The notes: generated by a model not told the origin, from the letters alone. A stretch of 64,000 nucleotides of DNA from Caulobacter endophyticus (GCF_003116815.1 NZ_QDKQ01000057.1:1-64000); one strand, 5' to 3'. Positions 29,290 to 38,226 are shown, counted from the first letter of the stretch. Translations and numbers: made by a program.

Positions 29290-30711
29290 ATGATCGATAC
29301 GGTTTCGCCCAGCCTGACCACGGCGCTGAAGCACGCGCCGATGGGCATCGCGATCTTCGACCGGTCGATGCGCTACCTCGCCCACTCGGCCCAGTACCTG
29401 ACCGACCAGGGGCTGCCGGCGGACATGCCGCTGCTGGGGCGGGTGCACTACGAGGTGTTCCACGAGATCCCGCAGTTCTGGCGCGACCTGCACGCGCGGG
29501 TGCTGAACGAGGGCGTCGAGCTGCGCGAGGACGCCGGCGACCGCTATGTCGACCGCAACGGCCGGGTCGAGTGGATCCGCTGGTCGATGGCCCCCTGGCG
29601 CACCGAGGACGGGGCGATCGGCGGCCTCGTGCTCTATACCGAGGTGGCCACCGCCGCCGTCGAGGCGCGCCTGCGGCTGGAGGCGGCCGAGGCCCGCTAC
29701 AAGGCGCTGTTCGACCAGGCGGCCATGGGCGTGGCGCGGATCTCTCCGACCGGCGCCTTCCTCGAGGTCAACGACCGCTTCTGCGCCATCACCCGCCACG
29801 AGCGCGCCCACCTGCTGGCCGGCAACGCCGCCGAGCTGATCGAACCCGACGACCTGGCCGGCGCGCAGGGCCAGGCCCGCGCGCTGCTGTCGGGCCGCAT
29901 CGACACCTACGCCGCCGAGCGCCGCCTGCGGGCTGGCGACGGCGCCTCGCTGTGGATCCGGCTCAACGTCTCGCGGGTGCAGCCGCGCGGCCAGGCGCCC
30001 TATCTCGTCGCCATCATCGCCGACATCACCGCCCGCAAGGCCGTCGAGGCCGAACAGGAACGCCACCAGGGCCAGCTGCGCCTGCTGATCAACGAGCTGA
30101 ACCACCGCGTGAAGAACACCCTGGCCACCGTCCAGTCGATGGCCGCCCAGACCCTGCGCAACGAGCCCGACCCGGTCACCGCCTTCGAGAAGTTCGAGCT
30201 GCGGCTGCTTGGCCTGTCGCTGGCCCACGACGTGCTGACCCGCGAGAGCTGGCACGGCGCTGACCTACGCGAAGTGGCCCAGCGGGCGCTGGCGCCGTTC
30301 ACCGCCGCGGCCGGCCGGGTGTCGGTGGCCGGGCCGCCCTGCTTCCTGCCGCCGGGCGGGGCCCTGACCATGTCGCTGGTCTTCCACGAGCTGGCCACCA
30401 ACGCCCTGAAGTACGGCGCGCTGTCCAATCTCGACGGGTCGGTGGCGGTGGACTGGACCTTCGATCCGGCCGATCGGGCCCTGTCGCTGACCTGGACCGA
30501 GACCGGCGGACCCCGGGTCGAGGGCTCGCCCACCCGCCGCGGCTTCGGCTCGCGGCTGATCGAGCGCAGCCTGCGCGGCGAGCTGCGCGGCCAGGCCCGG
30601 ATGGACTGGCGCGAGGAAGGGCTGGTCTGCCGGCTGGAGGCCCAGGCGCCCCTGCCCACCCCGCCCTCGCCGGAACTCGGCGTCGTCGCCAGCCTGGACG
30701 AACGGCGTTAA
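29290..30711 (+). CDS. PAS-domain sensor histidine kinase, HWE family
   Basis: A 473-residue cytoplasmic kinase with no membrane segments. Two PAS domains come first: residues 8-125 (LKHAPMGIAIFDRSMRYLAHS) and 135-260 (YKALFDQAAMGVARISPTGAFLEVN, then a PAC-like SLWIRLNVSRVQ). The HWE phospho-acceptor helix is ELNHRVKNTLATVQSMAAQT, near residue 280. The ATP-binding domain has LVFHELATNALKYGALS and RGFGSRLIERSL. HWE kinases often act in general stress or light signalling. No response regulator is adjacent, so it is an orphan. ATG 29290 is chosen; upstream sequence in this frame crosses the repeats. Confidence 0.92.
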   Translation: MIDTVSPSLTTALKHAPMGIAIFDRSMRYLAHSAQYLTDQGLPADMPLLGRVHYEVFHEIPQFWRDLHARVLNEGVELREDAGDRYVDRNGRVEWIRWSMAPWRTEDGAIGGLVLYTEVATAAVEARLRLEAAEARYKALFDQAAMGVARISPTGAFLEVNDRFCAITRHERAHLLAGNAAELIEPDDLAGAQGQARALLSGRIDTYAAERRLRAGDGASLWIRLNVSRVQPRGQAPYLVAIIADITARKAVEAEQERHQGQLRLLINELNHRVKNTLATVQSMAAQTLRNEPDPVTAFEKFELRLLGLSLAHDVLTRESWHGADLREVAQRALAPFTAAAGRVSVAGPPCFLPPGGALTMSLVFHELATNALKYGALSNLDGSVAVDWTFDPADRALSLTWTETGGPRVEGSPTRRGFGSRLIERSLRGELRGQARMDWREEGLVCRLEAQAPLPTPPSPELGVVASLDERR

Positions 30712-30745
30712 GGGACCTGCGGGCCGAGTTTTGGAGTCTCTAGAT

Positions 30746-31510
30746 ATGCAGCTGTCCGACCAGATCGTCCTCGTCACCGGCGCCGGCCGGGGCCTCGGGG
30801 CCGAGATCGCCCGGGCCTTTTCCCGTCACGGCGCCCGCGTCGTCGTCAACTACCGCGCCAGCAAGGACGCCGCCGAGGCGCTCGCCGCCGAGCTGGGCGG
30901 CCCCGGTCGCGCCATCGCCGTCCAGGCCGACGTCGCCGACCGCCCCGCCGTCGAGGCCATGTTCGCCGCCGCCAAGCAGGCCTTCGGCGGCCACGTGACC
31001 ACGGTGGTCAACAACGCGCTGGACTACAGCTTCAACGGCGACGCCCGCGCGCACCTGGCCAGCATCGCCTGGGAGGACTTCGAGAAGCAGAACGTCACCG
31101 TGCTGAAGGGCGCGCTGAACGTCATCCAGGCCGCCGCCCCCGACATGGCCGAGGCCGGTTTCGGCCGCGTCATCAACGTGGGCACCAACCTCTTCCAGAA
31201 CCCGGTCGTGCCCTATCACGACTACACCGCGGTCAAGGCCGCCCTGCTGTCGCTGACCCGCACGGCCTGCGGCGACCTCGGCCCCGCCGGCGTCACCGTC
31301 AACATGGTCTCCGGCGGCCTGCTGCGCGTCACCGGCGCCAGCGCCGCCACGCCCGAGCCGGTCTTCGACCTGATCGCCGGCATGACCCCCCTGCGTTCGG
31401 TCACCACCCCGGCCGAGTTCGCCGACGCCGTGCTGTTCTTCGCCAGCCCCTGGGCCCGCGCGGTGACCGGCCAGAACCTGGTGGTGGACGGCGGCCTGGT
31501 GCGGGACTGA
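30746..31510 (+). CDS. SDR family protein, FabG-like, with altered motifs
   Basis: A 254-residue SDR starting MQLSDQIVLVTGAGRGLGAE. The cofactor motif TGAGRGLG and VNYRAS (NADP-type Arg) are intact, as is the catalytic YTAVK. Two landmarks differ: NNAG is replaced by NNAL in VVNNALDYSF, and Thr (INVGTNLFQN) sits 13 residues before the catalytic Tyr where SDRs normally have Ser. Oxidoreductase fold is certain; whether it is active, and on what, is not. ATG 30746 is preferred over TTG 30731. It lies just downstream of the HWE kinase (34 bases), same strand. Confidence 0.9.
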   Translation: MQLSDQIVLVTGAGRGLGAEIARAFSRHGARVVVNYRASKDAAEALAAELGGPGRAIAVQADVADRPAVEAMFAAAKQAFGGHVTTVVNNALDYSFNGDARAHLASIAWEDFEKQNVTVLKGALNVIQAAAPDMAEAGFGRVINVGTNLFQNPVVPYHDYTAVKAALLSLTRTACGDLGPAGVTVNMVSGGLLRVTGASAATPEPVFDLIAGMTPLRSVTTPAEFADAVLFFASPWARAVTGQNLVVDGGLVRD

Positions 31511-31618
31511 TCCTCGTTCCTCCTTCTTCTCCCTTCCTTCTCCCTTCCCTCTTCGATGGGGAGGGGAGTTAGGGCCACAGGACTTGCACAACCGCCTTCC
31601 CCACCGTAACTCCTCCCG

Positions 31619-32275
31619 ATGACCACCAAGGCCAAGATCTGCGGGCTCTCGACGCCGGAGACGGTAAAGACCGCCTTCGACGGCGGCGCGGCCTATCTGG
31701 GCTTCGTCTTCTTCGCCAGGAGCCCGCGCAACGTCGAGCCCGAAGCCGCCCAGCGGCTCGTCGAGCCGGTTCGCGGACGCGGCGTGCAGACCGTGGCCGT
31801 CACCGTCGATCCCGACGACGCCCTGATCGACCGGCTGATGGCGACCATGCGTCCCGACCTGATCCAGGTGCACGGCAAGGAAACGCCCAGCCGCGTGCGC
31901 GAGATCGCGGCCCGCAGCGGCGTCGGCGTCATCAAGGCCTTCTCGGTCTCCACCTCGGCCGACGTCGACCAGGCCCGCGCCTACGACACCGTCGCCGAGC
32001 AGTTTCTTTTCGACGCCCGGCCGGTGGAAGGCCAGGGGGGGACTTCTTCCCTGCCCGGCGGCACCGGCGCAAGGTTCGACTGGAGCCTGCTGGAAGGCCG
32101 GCGATTTTCTCGCCCGCATTTCCTCGCCGGCGGCCTTGATCCGTGGAACGTCGGCGCCGCCGTGGCCGCCTCCGGAGCCCCGCTGGTGGACGTTTCCTCT
32201 GGCGTGGAACGCGGTCCGGGCCTAAAGGACCCGGCTCTGATCACGGCGTTTCTGGACGCCGTCCGACGCGCCTGA
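31619..32275 (+). CDS. trpF: Phosphoribosylanthranilate isomerase
   Basis: A 218-residue (beta/alpha)8 isomerase converting PRA to CdRP in tryptophan synthesis. The catalytic Cys is in KICGLSTPE near residue 8, and the catalytic Asp in FLFDARP near residue 127. Phosphate loops include GGLDPWNVGAA and VDVSSGVERGPGLKD. GFVFFARSPRNV is the classic family strand. It leads the trpF-trpB-trpA-accD cluster, with 17 bases to trpB. Confidence 0.96.
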   Translation: MTTKAKICGLSTPETVKTAFDGGAAYLGFVFFARSPRNVEPEAAQRLVEPVRGRGVQTVAVTVDPDDALIDRLMATMRPDLIQVHGKETPSRVREIAARSGVGVIKAFSVSTSADVDQARAYDTVAEQFLFDARPVEGQGGTSSLPGGTGARFDWSLLEGRRFSRPHFLAGGLDPWNVGAAVAASGAPLVDVSSGVERGPGLKDPALITAFLDAVRRA

Positions 32276-32292
32276 CCTAACTGGAAACGCCC

Positions 32293-33525
32293 GTGAACGC
32301 TCCTGTCCAAGCTTCCGACCGGCCCAACGACTGGTCCGCCTATCCCGACGCCAAGGGGCGCTTCGGCGAGTTCGGCGGCCTGTACGTGGCCGAAACCCTG
32401 ATGCCCCTCGTGCTGGAGCTGGACAAGGCCTACCAGGAAGCCAAGAACGATCCGGCCTTCCAGGCCGAGCTGCGCGGCTACCTGACCCACTATGTCGGCC
32501 GTCCCAGCCCGCTCTACTTCGCCGAGCGCCTGACCCGTCATTTCGGCGGCGCCAAGATCTACTTCAAGCGCGAAGAGCTGAACCACACCGGCGCGCACAA
32601 GATCAACAACTGCATGGGCCAGATTCTGCTGGCCCAGCGCATGGGCAAGACCCGGATCATCGCCGAGACCGGCGCTGGCCAGCATGGCGTGGCCTCGGCC
32701 ACGGTATCGGCCCGCTTTGGCCTGCCCTGCATCGTCTACATGGGCGCCGTCGATGTCGCCCGGCAGAAGCCCAACGTGTTCCGCATGAACCTCCTGGGCG
32801 CCGAAGTGCGTCCGGTCACCTCGGGGGCCGCGACCCTCAAGGACGCCATGAACGAGGCCATGCGCGACTGGGTCACCAACGTCGAGGACACCTATTACCT
32901 GATCGGCACCGCCGCCGGCCCGCACCCCTATCCGGCCATGGTCCGCGACTTCCAGGCGGTGATCGGCGCGGAGGCCCGCGAGCAGATTCAGGAACTGGAA
33001 GGGCGCTTGCCTGACGCCGTCGTCGCCTGCGTTGGGGGCGGGTCGAACGCCATCGGCATGTTCCACCCCTTCCTGGCCGACGAGGGCGTGAAGATCTACG
33101 GCGTGGAAGCCTCGGGCCATGGCCTGGACACCGACAAGCACGCCGCCTCGCTGACCGGCGGGCGTCCGGGCGTGCTGCACGGCAACCGCACCTACCTGCT
33201 GCAGGACGACGACGGCCAGATCCTCGACGCCCACTCGATCAGCGCCGGCCTCGACTATCCGGGCATCGGTCCGGAGCACTCGTTCCTGCACGACATCGGC
33301 CGGGCCCAGTACCTGACCTGCACCGACGACGAGGCCCTGAAGGCCTTCCAGCTGTGCGCCGAGCTCGAGGGCATCATCCCCGCCCTGGAAAGCGCCCACG
33401 CCATCGCCAAGCTGCCGCAGCTGGCCAAGGAGATCGGCGAGGGCGGCGTGATCGTCATGTGCCTGTCGGGCCGTGGCGACAAGGACATCTTCACCGTGGC
33501 CGACGCTCTGGGCCGCTCGATCTAA
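32293..33525 (+). CDS. trpB: Tryptophan synthase beta subunit
   Basis: A 410-residue PLP enzyme that joins indole and serine. GTG start at 32293. Hallmarks: [18 protein letters not shown] Lys in [10 protein letters not shown] near residue 99, substrate loop [10 protein letters not shown], phosphate-binding [10 protein letters not shown] near 245, and the [12 protein letters not shown] region. Length is usual. It is followed after three bases by a 43-codon membrane peptide gene, which then overlaps trpA. Confidence 0.97.
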   Translation: MNAPVQASDRPNDWSAYPDAKGRFGEFGGLYVAETLMPLVLELDKAYQEAKNDPAFQAELRGYLTHYVGRPSPLYFAERLTRHFGGAKIYFKREELNHTGAHKINNCMGQILLAQRMGKTRIIAETGAGQHGVASATVSARFGLPCIVYMGAVDVARQKPNVFRMNLLGAEVRPVTSGAATLKDAMNEAMRDWVTNVEDTYYLIGTAAGPHPYPAMVRDFQAVIGAEAREQIQELEGRLPDAVVACVGGGSNAIGMFHPFLADEGVKIYGVEASGHGLDTDKHAASLTGGRPGVLHGNRTYLLQDDDGQILDAHSISAGLDYPGIGPEHSFLHDIGRAQYLTCTDDEALKAFQLCAELEGIIPALESAHAIAKLPQLAKEIGEGGVIVMCLSGRGDKDIFTVADALGRSI

Positions 33526-33528
33526 CCG

Positions 33529-33660
33529 ATGGAAGAGACCACCCGGAACTGGCTCCTCTGCATCCTGCTCGCCCTGCTCCTCGGGGGCGGCGCGCTGGGC
33601 TTCGCGATGCACATGGGCTGGATCGGGATCGAAATCGAAAGCGTCAGCACCACGCCATGA
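33529..33660 (+). CDS. Small single-pass membrane peptide between trpB and trpA
   Basis: A 43-residue peptide starting at ATG 33529, three bases after the trpB stop. It reads [20 protein letters not shown], continues hydrophobically to about residue 31 ([14 protein letters not shown]), and ends EIESVSTTP. One transmembrane helix with an acidic N-terminal tail and an acidic C-terminal tail is predicted by eye. Its TGA overlaps the trpA ATG as ATGA, the usual sign of translational coupling. No family recognised. If it were not translated, the trpB-trpA gap would be 131 bases, unusual for subunits made in equal amounts; the 4-base overlap supports a real gene. Confidence 0.72.
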   Translation: MEETTRNWLLCILLALLLGGGALGFAMHMGWIGIEIESVSTTP

Positions 33661-34484
33661 CCAAAGACCGCATCGACCGCCGCTTCGCGGCGCTGAAGGC
33701 GCAGAACCGCGCCGGCTTCGTCGCCTATGTGATGGCCGGCGATCCGGACGCCGCCACCGCGCTGGAGATCCTCAAAGGTCTGCCCGCCGCCGGCGCCGAC
33801 CTGATCGAACTGGGCTTCCCGTTCTCGGATCCGATGGCCGAGGGCCCGACCATCCAGCGCGCCAGCCAGCGCGCCCTGGCCGGCAAGATGACCCTGAACG
33901 GCACGCTGGACCTGGCCCGCGCCTTCCGCGAAGGCGACCAGGACACCCCGCTGATCCTGATGGGCTATCTGAACCCGCTGGTGAACAAGGGCTTCGAAGC
34001 CTTCGCCAAGGCCGCGGCCGAGGCCGGCGTCGATGGCCTGATCGTCGTCGACTGCCCGCCGGAAGAAGCCGATCCGCTGAGCGACGCGCTGGAAGCCGAG
34101 GGAATCTCGCTGATTCGCCTGGCCTCGCCGACGACCGATGAAAAGCGCCTGCCGGCCGTCGTGCGCCGCACGTCAGGCTTCGTCTACTACGTGTCGGTGG
34201 CCGGCGTGACCGGCGTCAAGGAAGCCGACGCCGATGCCGTCGCCCCCGCGGTGGAGCGCCTGCGCGCGGCCGCGCAACTGCCTGTGGCGGTTGGCTTTGG
34301 CATCCGCACGGCCGAGCGCGCCGCCGAGGTGGCCCGCGTCGCCGACGCCGCCGTGGTCGGCTCGGCGCTGGTCGATGAAATTGAATCAGCGGGCAAGCTG
34401 AACGAAAACGTGACCCAAAAGGTTCTTTCCAAGGCGTCGGAGCTGGCTAAGGCTGTGCGATCCGCGCGACAAGAGACGGTGTGA
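33657..34484 (+). CDS. trpA: Tryptophan synthase alpha subunit (Glu at the Asp60 site)
   Basis: A 275-residue (beta/alpha)8 lyase producing indole from indole-3-glycerol phosphate and feeding it to TrpB. The catalytic Glu49 equivalent is in [10 protein letters not shown]. The second catalytic acid, Asp60 in E. coli (LADGPTIQ), is replaced by Glu at residue 62 (MAEGPTIQ). Other motifs are normal: [12 protein letters not shown] (loop 6) and VGFGIRTAE (phosphate site). The start overlaps the stop of the 43-aa peptide gene (ATGA). accD follows 12 bases later. Confidence 0.96.
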   Translation: MTKDRIDRRFAALKAQNRAGFVAYVMAGDPDAATALEILKGLPAAGADLIELGFPFSDPMAEGPTIQRASQRALAGKMTLNGTLDLARAFREGDQDTPLILMGYLNPLVNKGFEAFAKAAAEAGVDGLIVVDCPPEEADPLSDALEAEGISLIRLASPTTDEKRLPAVVRRTSGFVYYVSVAGVTGVKEADADAVAPAVERLRAAAQLPVAVGFGIRTAERAAEVARVADAAVVGSALVDEIESAGKLNENVTQKVLSKASELAKAVRSARQETV

Positions 34485-34496
34485 GGCTGTAAGGCT

Positions 34497-35420
34497 ATGG
34501 CGATGGCTGAACCCCAAGGCCCCAAGAAGGGCGACAAGACCAAGAGCTCGACCGACCGCCGCGGCGGCTGGCTGTCGCGCATTGCCCCCGGCGTGCGCGG
34601 AGCCTTCGCCAAGCGCGAGACGCCCGAGAACCTCTGGGTCAAGTGCCCCGACACGGGCGAGATGATCTACCGCTCCGACCTGGAGGCGGCCCTGTGGGTC
34701 ACCCCGGCCGGACGCCACATGCGCATCGGTCCCGAGGCGCGCTTCAAGTTCACCTTCGACGACGGCGAGTACGAGGCCCTGCCGACCCCGTCGGTCGTCG
34801 AGGACCCGCTGAAGTTCTCGGACGGCAAGCCCTACAAGGACCGCCTGGCCGCCGCTCGCAAGAGCACCGGCGAGCAGGACGCCATGGCCATCGGCTACGG
34901 CAAGATCGCCGGCGTCGACGCCGTCGTGCTGGTCCAGGACTTCGCCTTCATGGGCGGCTCGCTAGGCATGGCCGCCGGTGAAGGCTTCATCGCCGCCGCC
35001 AAGGCCGCCCTGGCCCGCCAGGTTCCGCTGGTCGCCTTCACCGCCGCCGGCGGCGCGCGCATGCAGGAAGGCGCCCTGTCGCTGATGCAGATGGCCCGCA
35101 CGACCCTGGCCATCAACGAGCTGAACGACGCGGCCCTGCCCTATGTCGTGGTCCTCACCGACCCGACCACCGGCGGCGTCACCGCTTCCTACGCCATGCT
35201 GGGCGACGTGCACCTGGCCGAGCCGGGCGCGCTGATCGGCTTCGCGGGTCCCCGCGTCATCGAGCAGACCATACGCGAGACCCTGCCGCCGGGCTTCCAG
35301 CGTTCGGAATACCTCGTCGAAAAGGGCATGGTCGACCGCGTGACCGCCCGCAAGGACCTGCCGTCCACCCTCGGCTCGATCCTCGGCACCCTGATGCTGG
35401 GCCGTCGCAAGGCGGCTTGA
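34497..35420 (+). CDS. accD: Acetyl-CoA carboxylase carboxyltransferase subunit beta
   Basis: A 307-residue carboxyltransferase subunit making malonyl-CoA with AccA. Crotonase-like blocks are clear: GYGKIAGVDAVVLVQDFAFMGGSLGMAAGEG, FTAAGGARMQEGALSLMQM and TDPTTGGVTASYAMLGDV. The N-terminal zinc ribbon of E. coli AccD (two CxxC pairs) is not preserved: KCPDTGEMIY keeps one Cys and VTPAGRHMRI has none. Start is ATG 34497 or ATG 34503. It is placed 12 bases after trpA, linking fatty acid and Trp genes, with folC just beyond a repeat. Confidence 0.96.
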   Translation: MAMAEPQGPKKGDKTKSSTDRRGGWLSRIAPGVRGAFAKRETPENLWVKCPDTGEMIYRSDLEAALWVTPAGRHMRIGPEARFKFTFDDGEYEALPTPSVVEDPLKFSDGKPYKDRLAAARKSTGEQDAMAIGYGKIAGVDAVVLVQDFAFMGGSLGMAAGEGFIAAAKAALARQVPLVAFTAAGGARMQEGALSLMQMARTTLAINELNDAALPYVVVLTDPTTGGVTASYAMLGDVHLAEPGALIGFAGPRVIEQTIRETLPPGFQRSEYLVEKGMVDRVTARKDLPSTLGSILGTLMLGRRKAA

Positions 35421-35427
35421 AGTCCTG

Positions 35428-35558
35428 CTCCTCCCCCGCTCGCGGGGGAGGGGGACCGCGAAGCGGTGGAGGGGGCGACCGCCGCACTCCGTCCCTCGCC
35501 CCCTCCGTCACGGCGCTGATAGCGCCGCGCCACCTCCCCCGCTTCGCGAGGGAGGAGC
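35428..35558. repeat. Palindromic intergenic repeat, family A, copy 2
   Basis: It has the same arms and core as 125-260, including CACGGCGCTGATAGCGCCG. It fills the accD-folC gap, starting eight bases after the accD stop and ending 14 bases before the folC ATG. Its terminal GGGAGGAG is the nearest purine-rich sequence upstream of folC. Confidence 0.85.
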
Positions 35559-35571
35559 TTTCGGGGCTCCC

Positions 35572-36888
35572 ATGACCGACCACCTTCGCGCCCACGACGC
35601 CGCGCTGGAGCGCCTGCGGGCGCTGCATCCGCTGAAGATCGACCTGTCGCTGGGCCGCATGCGCCGGCTATGCGCGGCGCTTGGCGACCCGCAGGACCGC
35701 CTGCCGCCGGTGATCCACGTGGCCGGCACCAACGGCAAGGGCTCGACGGTCGCCTATCTGCGCCACATGGCCGAGGCCGCGGGGCTTTCGGTCCACGTCT
35801 TCACCTCGCCGCACCTGGTGCGCTTCGTCGAGCGTATCCGCCTGGCCGGGATCCTGATCACCGAAGCGCATCTGGCCAGCGTGCTGGAGCGTGTCGAGAC
35901 GGCCAATGCCGGCGAGGCCATCACGTTCTTCGAGATCACCACGGCCGCGGCCTTCGTCGCCTTCGCCGAGGTTCCGGCCGACCTGTGCATCATCGAGGTG
36001 GGCCTGGGCGGCGTGCTTGACGCCACCAACGTCATCGCTACGCCCGCCGTCAGCGTCATCGCCCCGATCGACCTGGATCACCGCGAATTCCTGGGCGACA
36101 CGATCGAGCAGATCGCCGTCGAGAAGGCCGGGATCATCAAGCCCGGCGCCCCCGCCGTCAGCGCCCGCCAGCAGGACGCCGTCGACGGCGTGCTGGAGAC
36201 CGCCGCGGCCCTGGCCGGCGTGGAACTCACGCTGATGGGCCGCGACTTCGACGCCTGGGAGGAGCGCGGCCGCCTGCTGGTGCAGATGCAGGACCGCCTG
36301 CTCGACCTGCCCGCCCCCGCCCTGCCCGGCGAACACCAGTTCGCCAATGCGGGTCTTGCCGTCGCAGCCCTGCTGGCCTTGGGCGATCCCAGGATCGACG
36401 AAGAGGCCATGGGCCGGGGGATCGCCGGCACGGTCTGGCCGGCCCGCTTCCAGCGGCTGACCGCCGGCCCCTACGCGCAGACCGCGCAAGCCGCCGGCGC
36501 CGACCTCTGGCTCGACGGCGGCCACAACCCCCACGCCGGCCGCGCGGTGGCCCGCGCCGTGGCCGACCTCGCCGCCCGCGACGGCCGCCCCGTGGCGCTG
36601 ATCTCGGGCCTGCTGGCCAACAAGGACGCCGCGGGCTTCTTCGAGGCCTTCCGGGGGGTCGCGACCAAGGTCTTCACCGTCACCTTCGAGGGCCACGCCG
36701 CCGCCAGCGCCGCCGAAACCGCCGCCGCCGCCGAACTGGCCGGCCTGCGCGCCGCCGCCTGCGACAGCCTCGACGACGCCCTGTCCCGCGCACTGGCGCT
36801 GGACCCGGTCCCCCACGTGCTGATCTGCGGCTCGCTCTACCTGGCCGGCGAAGTCCTGGGGGCCGACGAAGCGACCTGGCCGACCTAG
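35572..36888 (+). CDS. folC: Bifunctional folylpolyglutamate synthase/dihydrofolate synthase
   Basis: A 438-residue Mur-ligase-fold enzyme adding glutamate to dihydropteroate and folates. The ATP loop HVAGTNGKGSTVAYL is near residue 50. VFTSPHLVRFVERIRL and the Mg site LGGVLDATNVI are family markers; DLDHREFLGDTIEQIA, EKAGIIKPG and WLDGGHNPHAGR complete the signature. Length is typical. ATG 35572 starts just past the repeat. It is probably part of the trpF-accD transcription unit unless the repeat terminates. Confidence 0.96.
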   Translation: MTDHLRAHDAALERLRALHPLKIDLSLGRMRRLCAALGDPQDRLPPVIHVAGTNGKGSTVAYLRHMAEAAGLSVHVFTSPHLVRFVERIRLAGILITEAHLASVLERVETANAGEAITFFEITTAAAFVAFAEVPADLCIIEVGLGGVLDATNVIATPAVSVIAPIDLDHREFLGDTIEQIAVEKAGIIKPGAPAVSARQQDAVDGVLETAAALAGVELTLMGRDFDAWEERGRLLVQMQDRLLDLPAPALPGEHQFANAGLAVAALLALGDPRIDEEAMGRGIAGTVWPARFQRLTAGPYAQTAQAAGADLWLDGGHNPHAGRAVARAVADLAARDGRPVALISGLLANKDAAGFFEAFRGVATKVFTVTFEGHAAASAAETAAAAELAGLRAAACDSLDDALSRALALDPVPHVLICGSLYLAGEVLGADEATWPT

Positions 36889-37203
36889 AAACACCCTCTC
36901 TCATGGAGAGAGGGAGGGGCCCATGGCGCAGCCATGGGAGGGTGAGAGGGTACACCCTGTCCGGATACGTCGCGGACTGAGCACCCAGCCCCAACCATCG
37001 TCATCCCGGAAAGCCCGAAGGGCTTATCCGGGACCCAGGAGCCGCCGCATCGGGGTTGCTCTGGGTCCCGGCTCTACGCGCTACGCGCTCCGGCCGGGAT
37101 GACGGCATAACAAGGTCAGAGCTTCACCGGCGAACGGTGAAACCTCTCACCCTCCCACCGCTTCGCGGCGGGTCCCTCCCTCTCTCTCAGAGAGAGGGGT
37201 CTT
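36889..37203. repeat. Nested palindromic repeats (family E, 36892-37203, with family F, 37000-37103, inside)
   Basis: A 315-base gap between convergent folC and the WD40 gene, made almost entirely of repeats. The outer element has arms CACCCTCTCTC...GGGAGGGTGAGAGGG at the left and CCTCTCACCCTCCC...GAGAGAGGG at the right. Inside lies a second element with ends GTCATCCCGG (37000-37009) and CCGGGATGAC (37094-37103) and inner CCGGGACCCAG / CTGGGTCCCGG. One element appears inserted in another. Confidence 0.8.
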
Positions 37204-38226
37204 TCAGAAATTCCGCGTCGAGATATCCGGCACCGCCAGCACGCCGGCCTCGCCGGCCTCGTCGCCCCAGGCCAGGCGCGAGCCGTCGGCGTTGACCGAC
37301 AGGCTGCTGATGGCCGCGCCCCTCTCGGCCTTCAGGGTCTCGATGCGGCCCGAGCGCAGGTGGCAGGCCCAGATGCGGCCGTTGTCCTGGCCGGCGATGA
37401 CCACCGGCAGGGCGTCGACGCCGGCGACCTGCACCACCAGGGAGTCGCGCGAGAAGCCGATCTCGGCGGCTTCCTTGCCCATCGGGCCGTTGGCCCCGGC
37501 GAACGGCCAGACGACCGCGCCGTTGGCGCCGGCCGTGGCCAGCAGCGCGCCCTTGTCGCAGAAGGCCATGCTCTTGATCTTGGCCGGATAGCCGCCCATC
37601 CGCATGTCCTTGCCGTCCGACAGGCGCCAGCCGTGCAACTGGTTCTCCTGCATGGCCGAGACCAGGAACTTGCCGTCGGGGCTGTAGGCCAGGCCCACGT
37701 GGCTGCCGGCCCACTTCATCACCGTCGGCTTCTGGTCGGCGATCCGGCCCCACCACAGCGACACGCCGCCGTAGCCCGCCGCGGCCAGGCGCTTGCCCTT
37801 GGGATCGAAGGCCACGCCCGACACCGTCTTCTCGTGGGCATAGACCCGGCGGAAGCTGTCGTCGGCCGAGTCCAGCACGTGGACCTCCTTGCCGGCGGTG
37901 AAGGCGATCAGGCCCGAGGCCGGGCTTGCGGCCACGTGTTCGATCCACTTGCCCCTGACCTCGGCCAGCAAGGTGGCGACCAGCTCGTCGCCTTCCAGCC
38001 GGCTCCAGACCACGCGACCGTCGTCGCCGCCGGTCACCAGCCCCCGGCCCGACGGGTGGACGCAGGCGGACAGCGCCGCCCCGCCCATCGGCCCGCCATG
38101 GGCCTCGACGGTGACGAAGCCGCCCTCGGCCTCGAATCGGACGGTGCCGTCGCCAAGAGCGAATCCGGCGCGTCCAGCGCGATCGAACAGGGCGGCGGTG
38201 ACGTAGGCGTCGAAGGAAAAGATCAT
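37204..38226 (-). CDS. WD40 repeat protein
   Basis: A 340-residue protein with about six or seven beta-propeller blades. Recurring patterns include LSACVHPSGRGLVTGGDDGRVVWSR-, HVAASPASGLIAFTAG-, VSGVAFDPKGKRLAAAG-, GLAYSPDGKFLVSAM- and LSVNADGSRLAWGDE-type units. WD40 propellers are protein-binding platforms. There is no signal peptide, so it is probably cytoplasmic. It diverges from exbD with a 223-base gap. Partner unknown. The call is firm on fold and open on function. Confidence 0.9.
   Translation of the reverse strand: MIFSFDAYVTAALFDRAGRAGFALGDGTVRFEAEGGFVTVEAHGGPMGGAALSACVHPSGRGLVTGGDDGRVVWSRLEGDELVATLLAEVRGKWIEHVAASPASGLIAFTAGKEVHVLDSADDSFRRVYAHEKTVSGVAFDPKGKRLAAAGYGGVSLWWGRIADQKPTVMKWAGSHVGLAYSPDGKFLVSAMQENQLHGWRLSDGKDMRMGGYPAKIKSMAFCDKGALLATAGANGAVVWPFAGANGPMGKEAAEIGFSRDSLVVQVAGVDALPVVIAGQDNGRIWACHLRSGRIETLKAERGAAISSLSVNADGSRLAWGDEAGEAGVLAVPDISTRNF

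Noticed and set aside
31511..31618. Pyrimidine-rich tract before trpF as an attenuator or leader peptide
   Set aside because: There is no short frame with Trp codons and no alternative hairpin set; only C/T-rich sequence and a weak GGGGAGGGG arm.
36889..37203. CRISPR-like array
   Set aside because: The repeats are paired inverted arms of two elements, not direct repeats with regular spacers; no cas genes are present.
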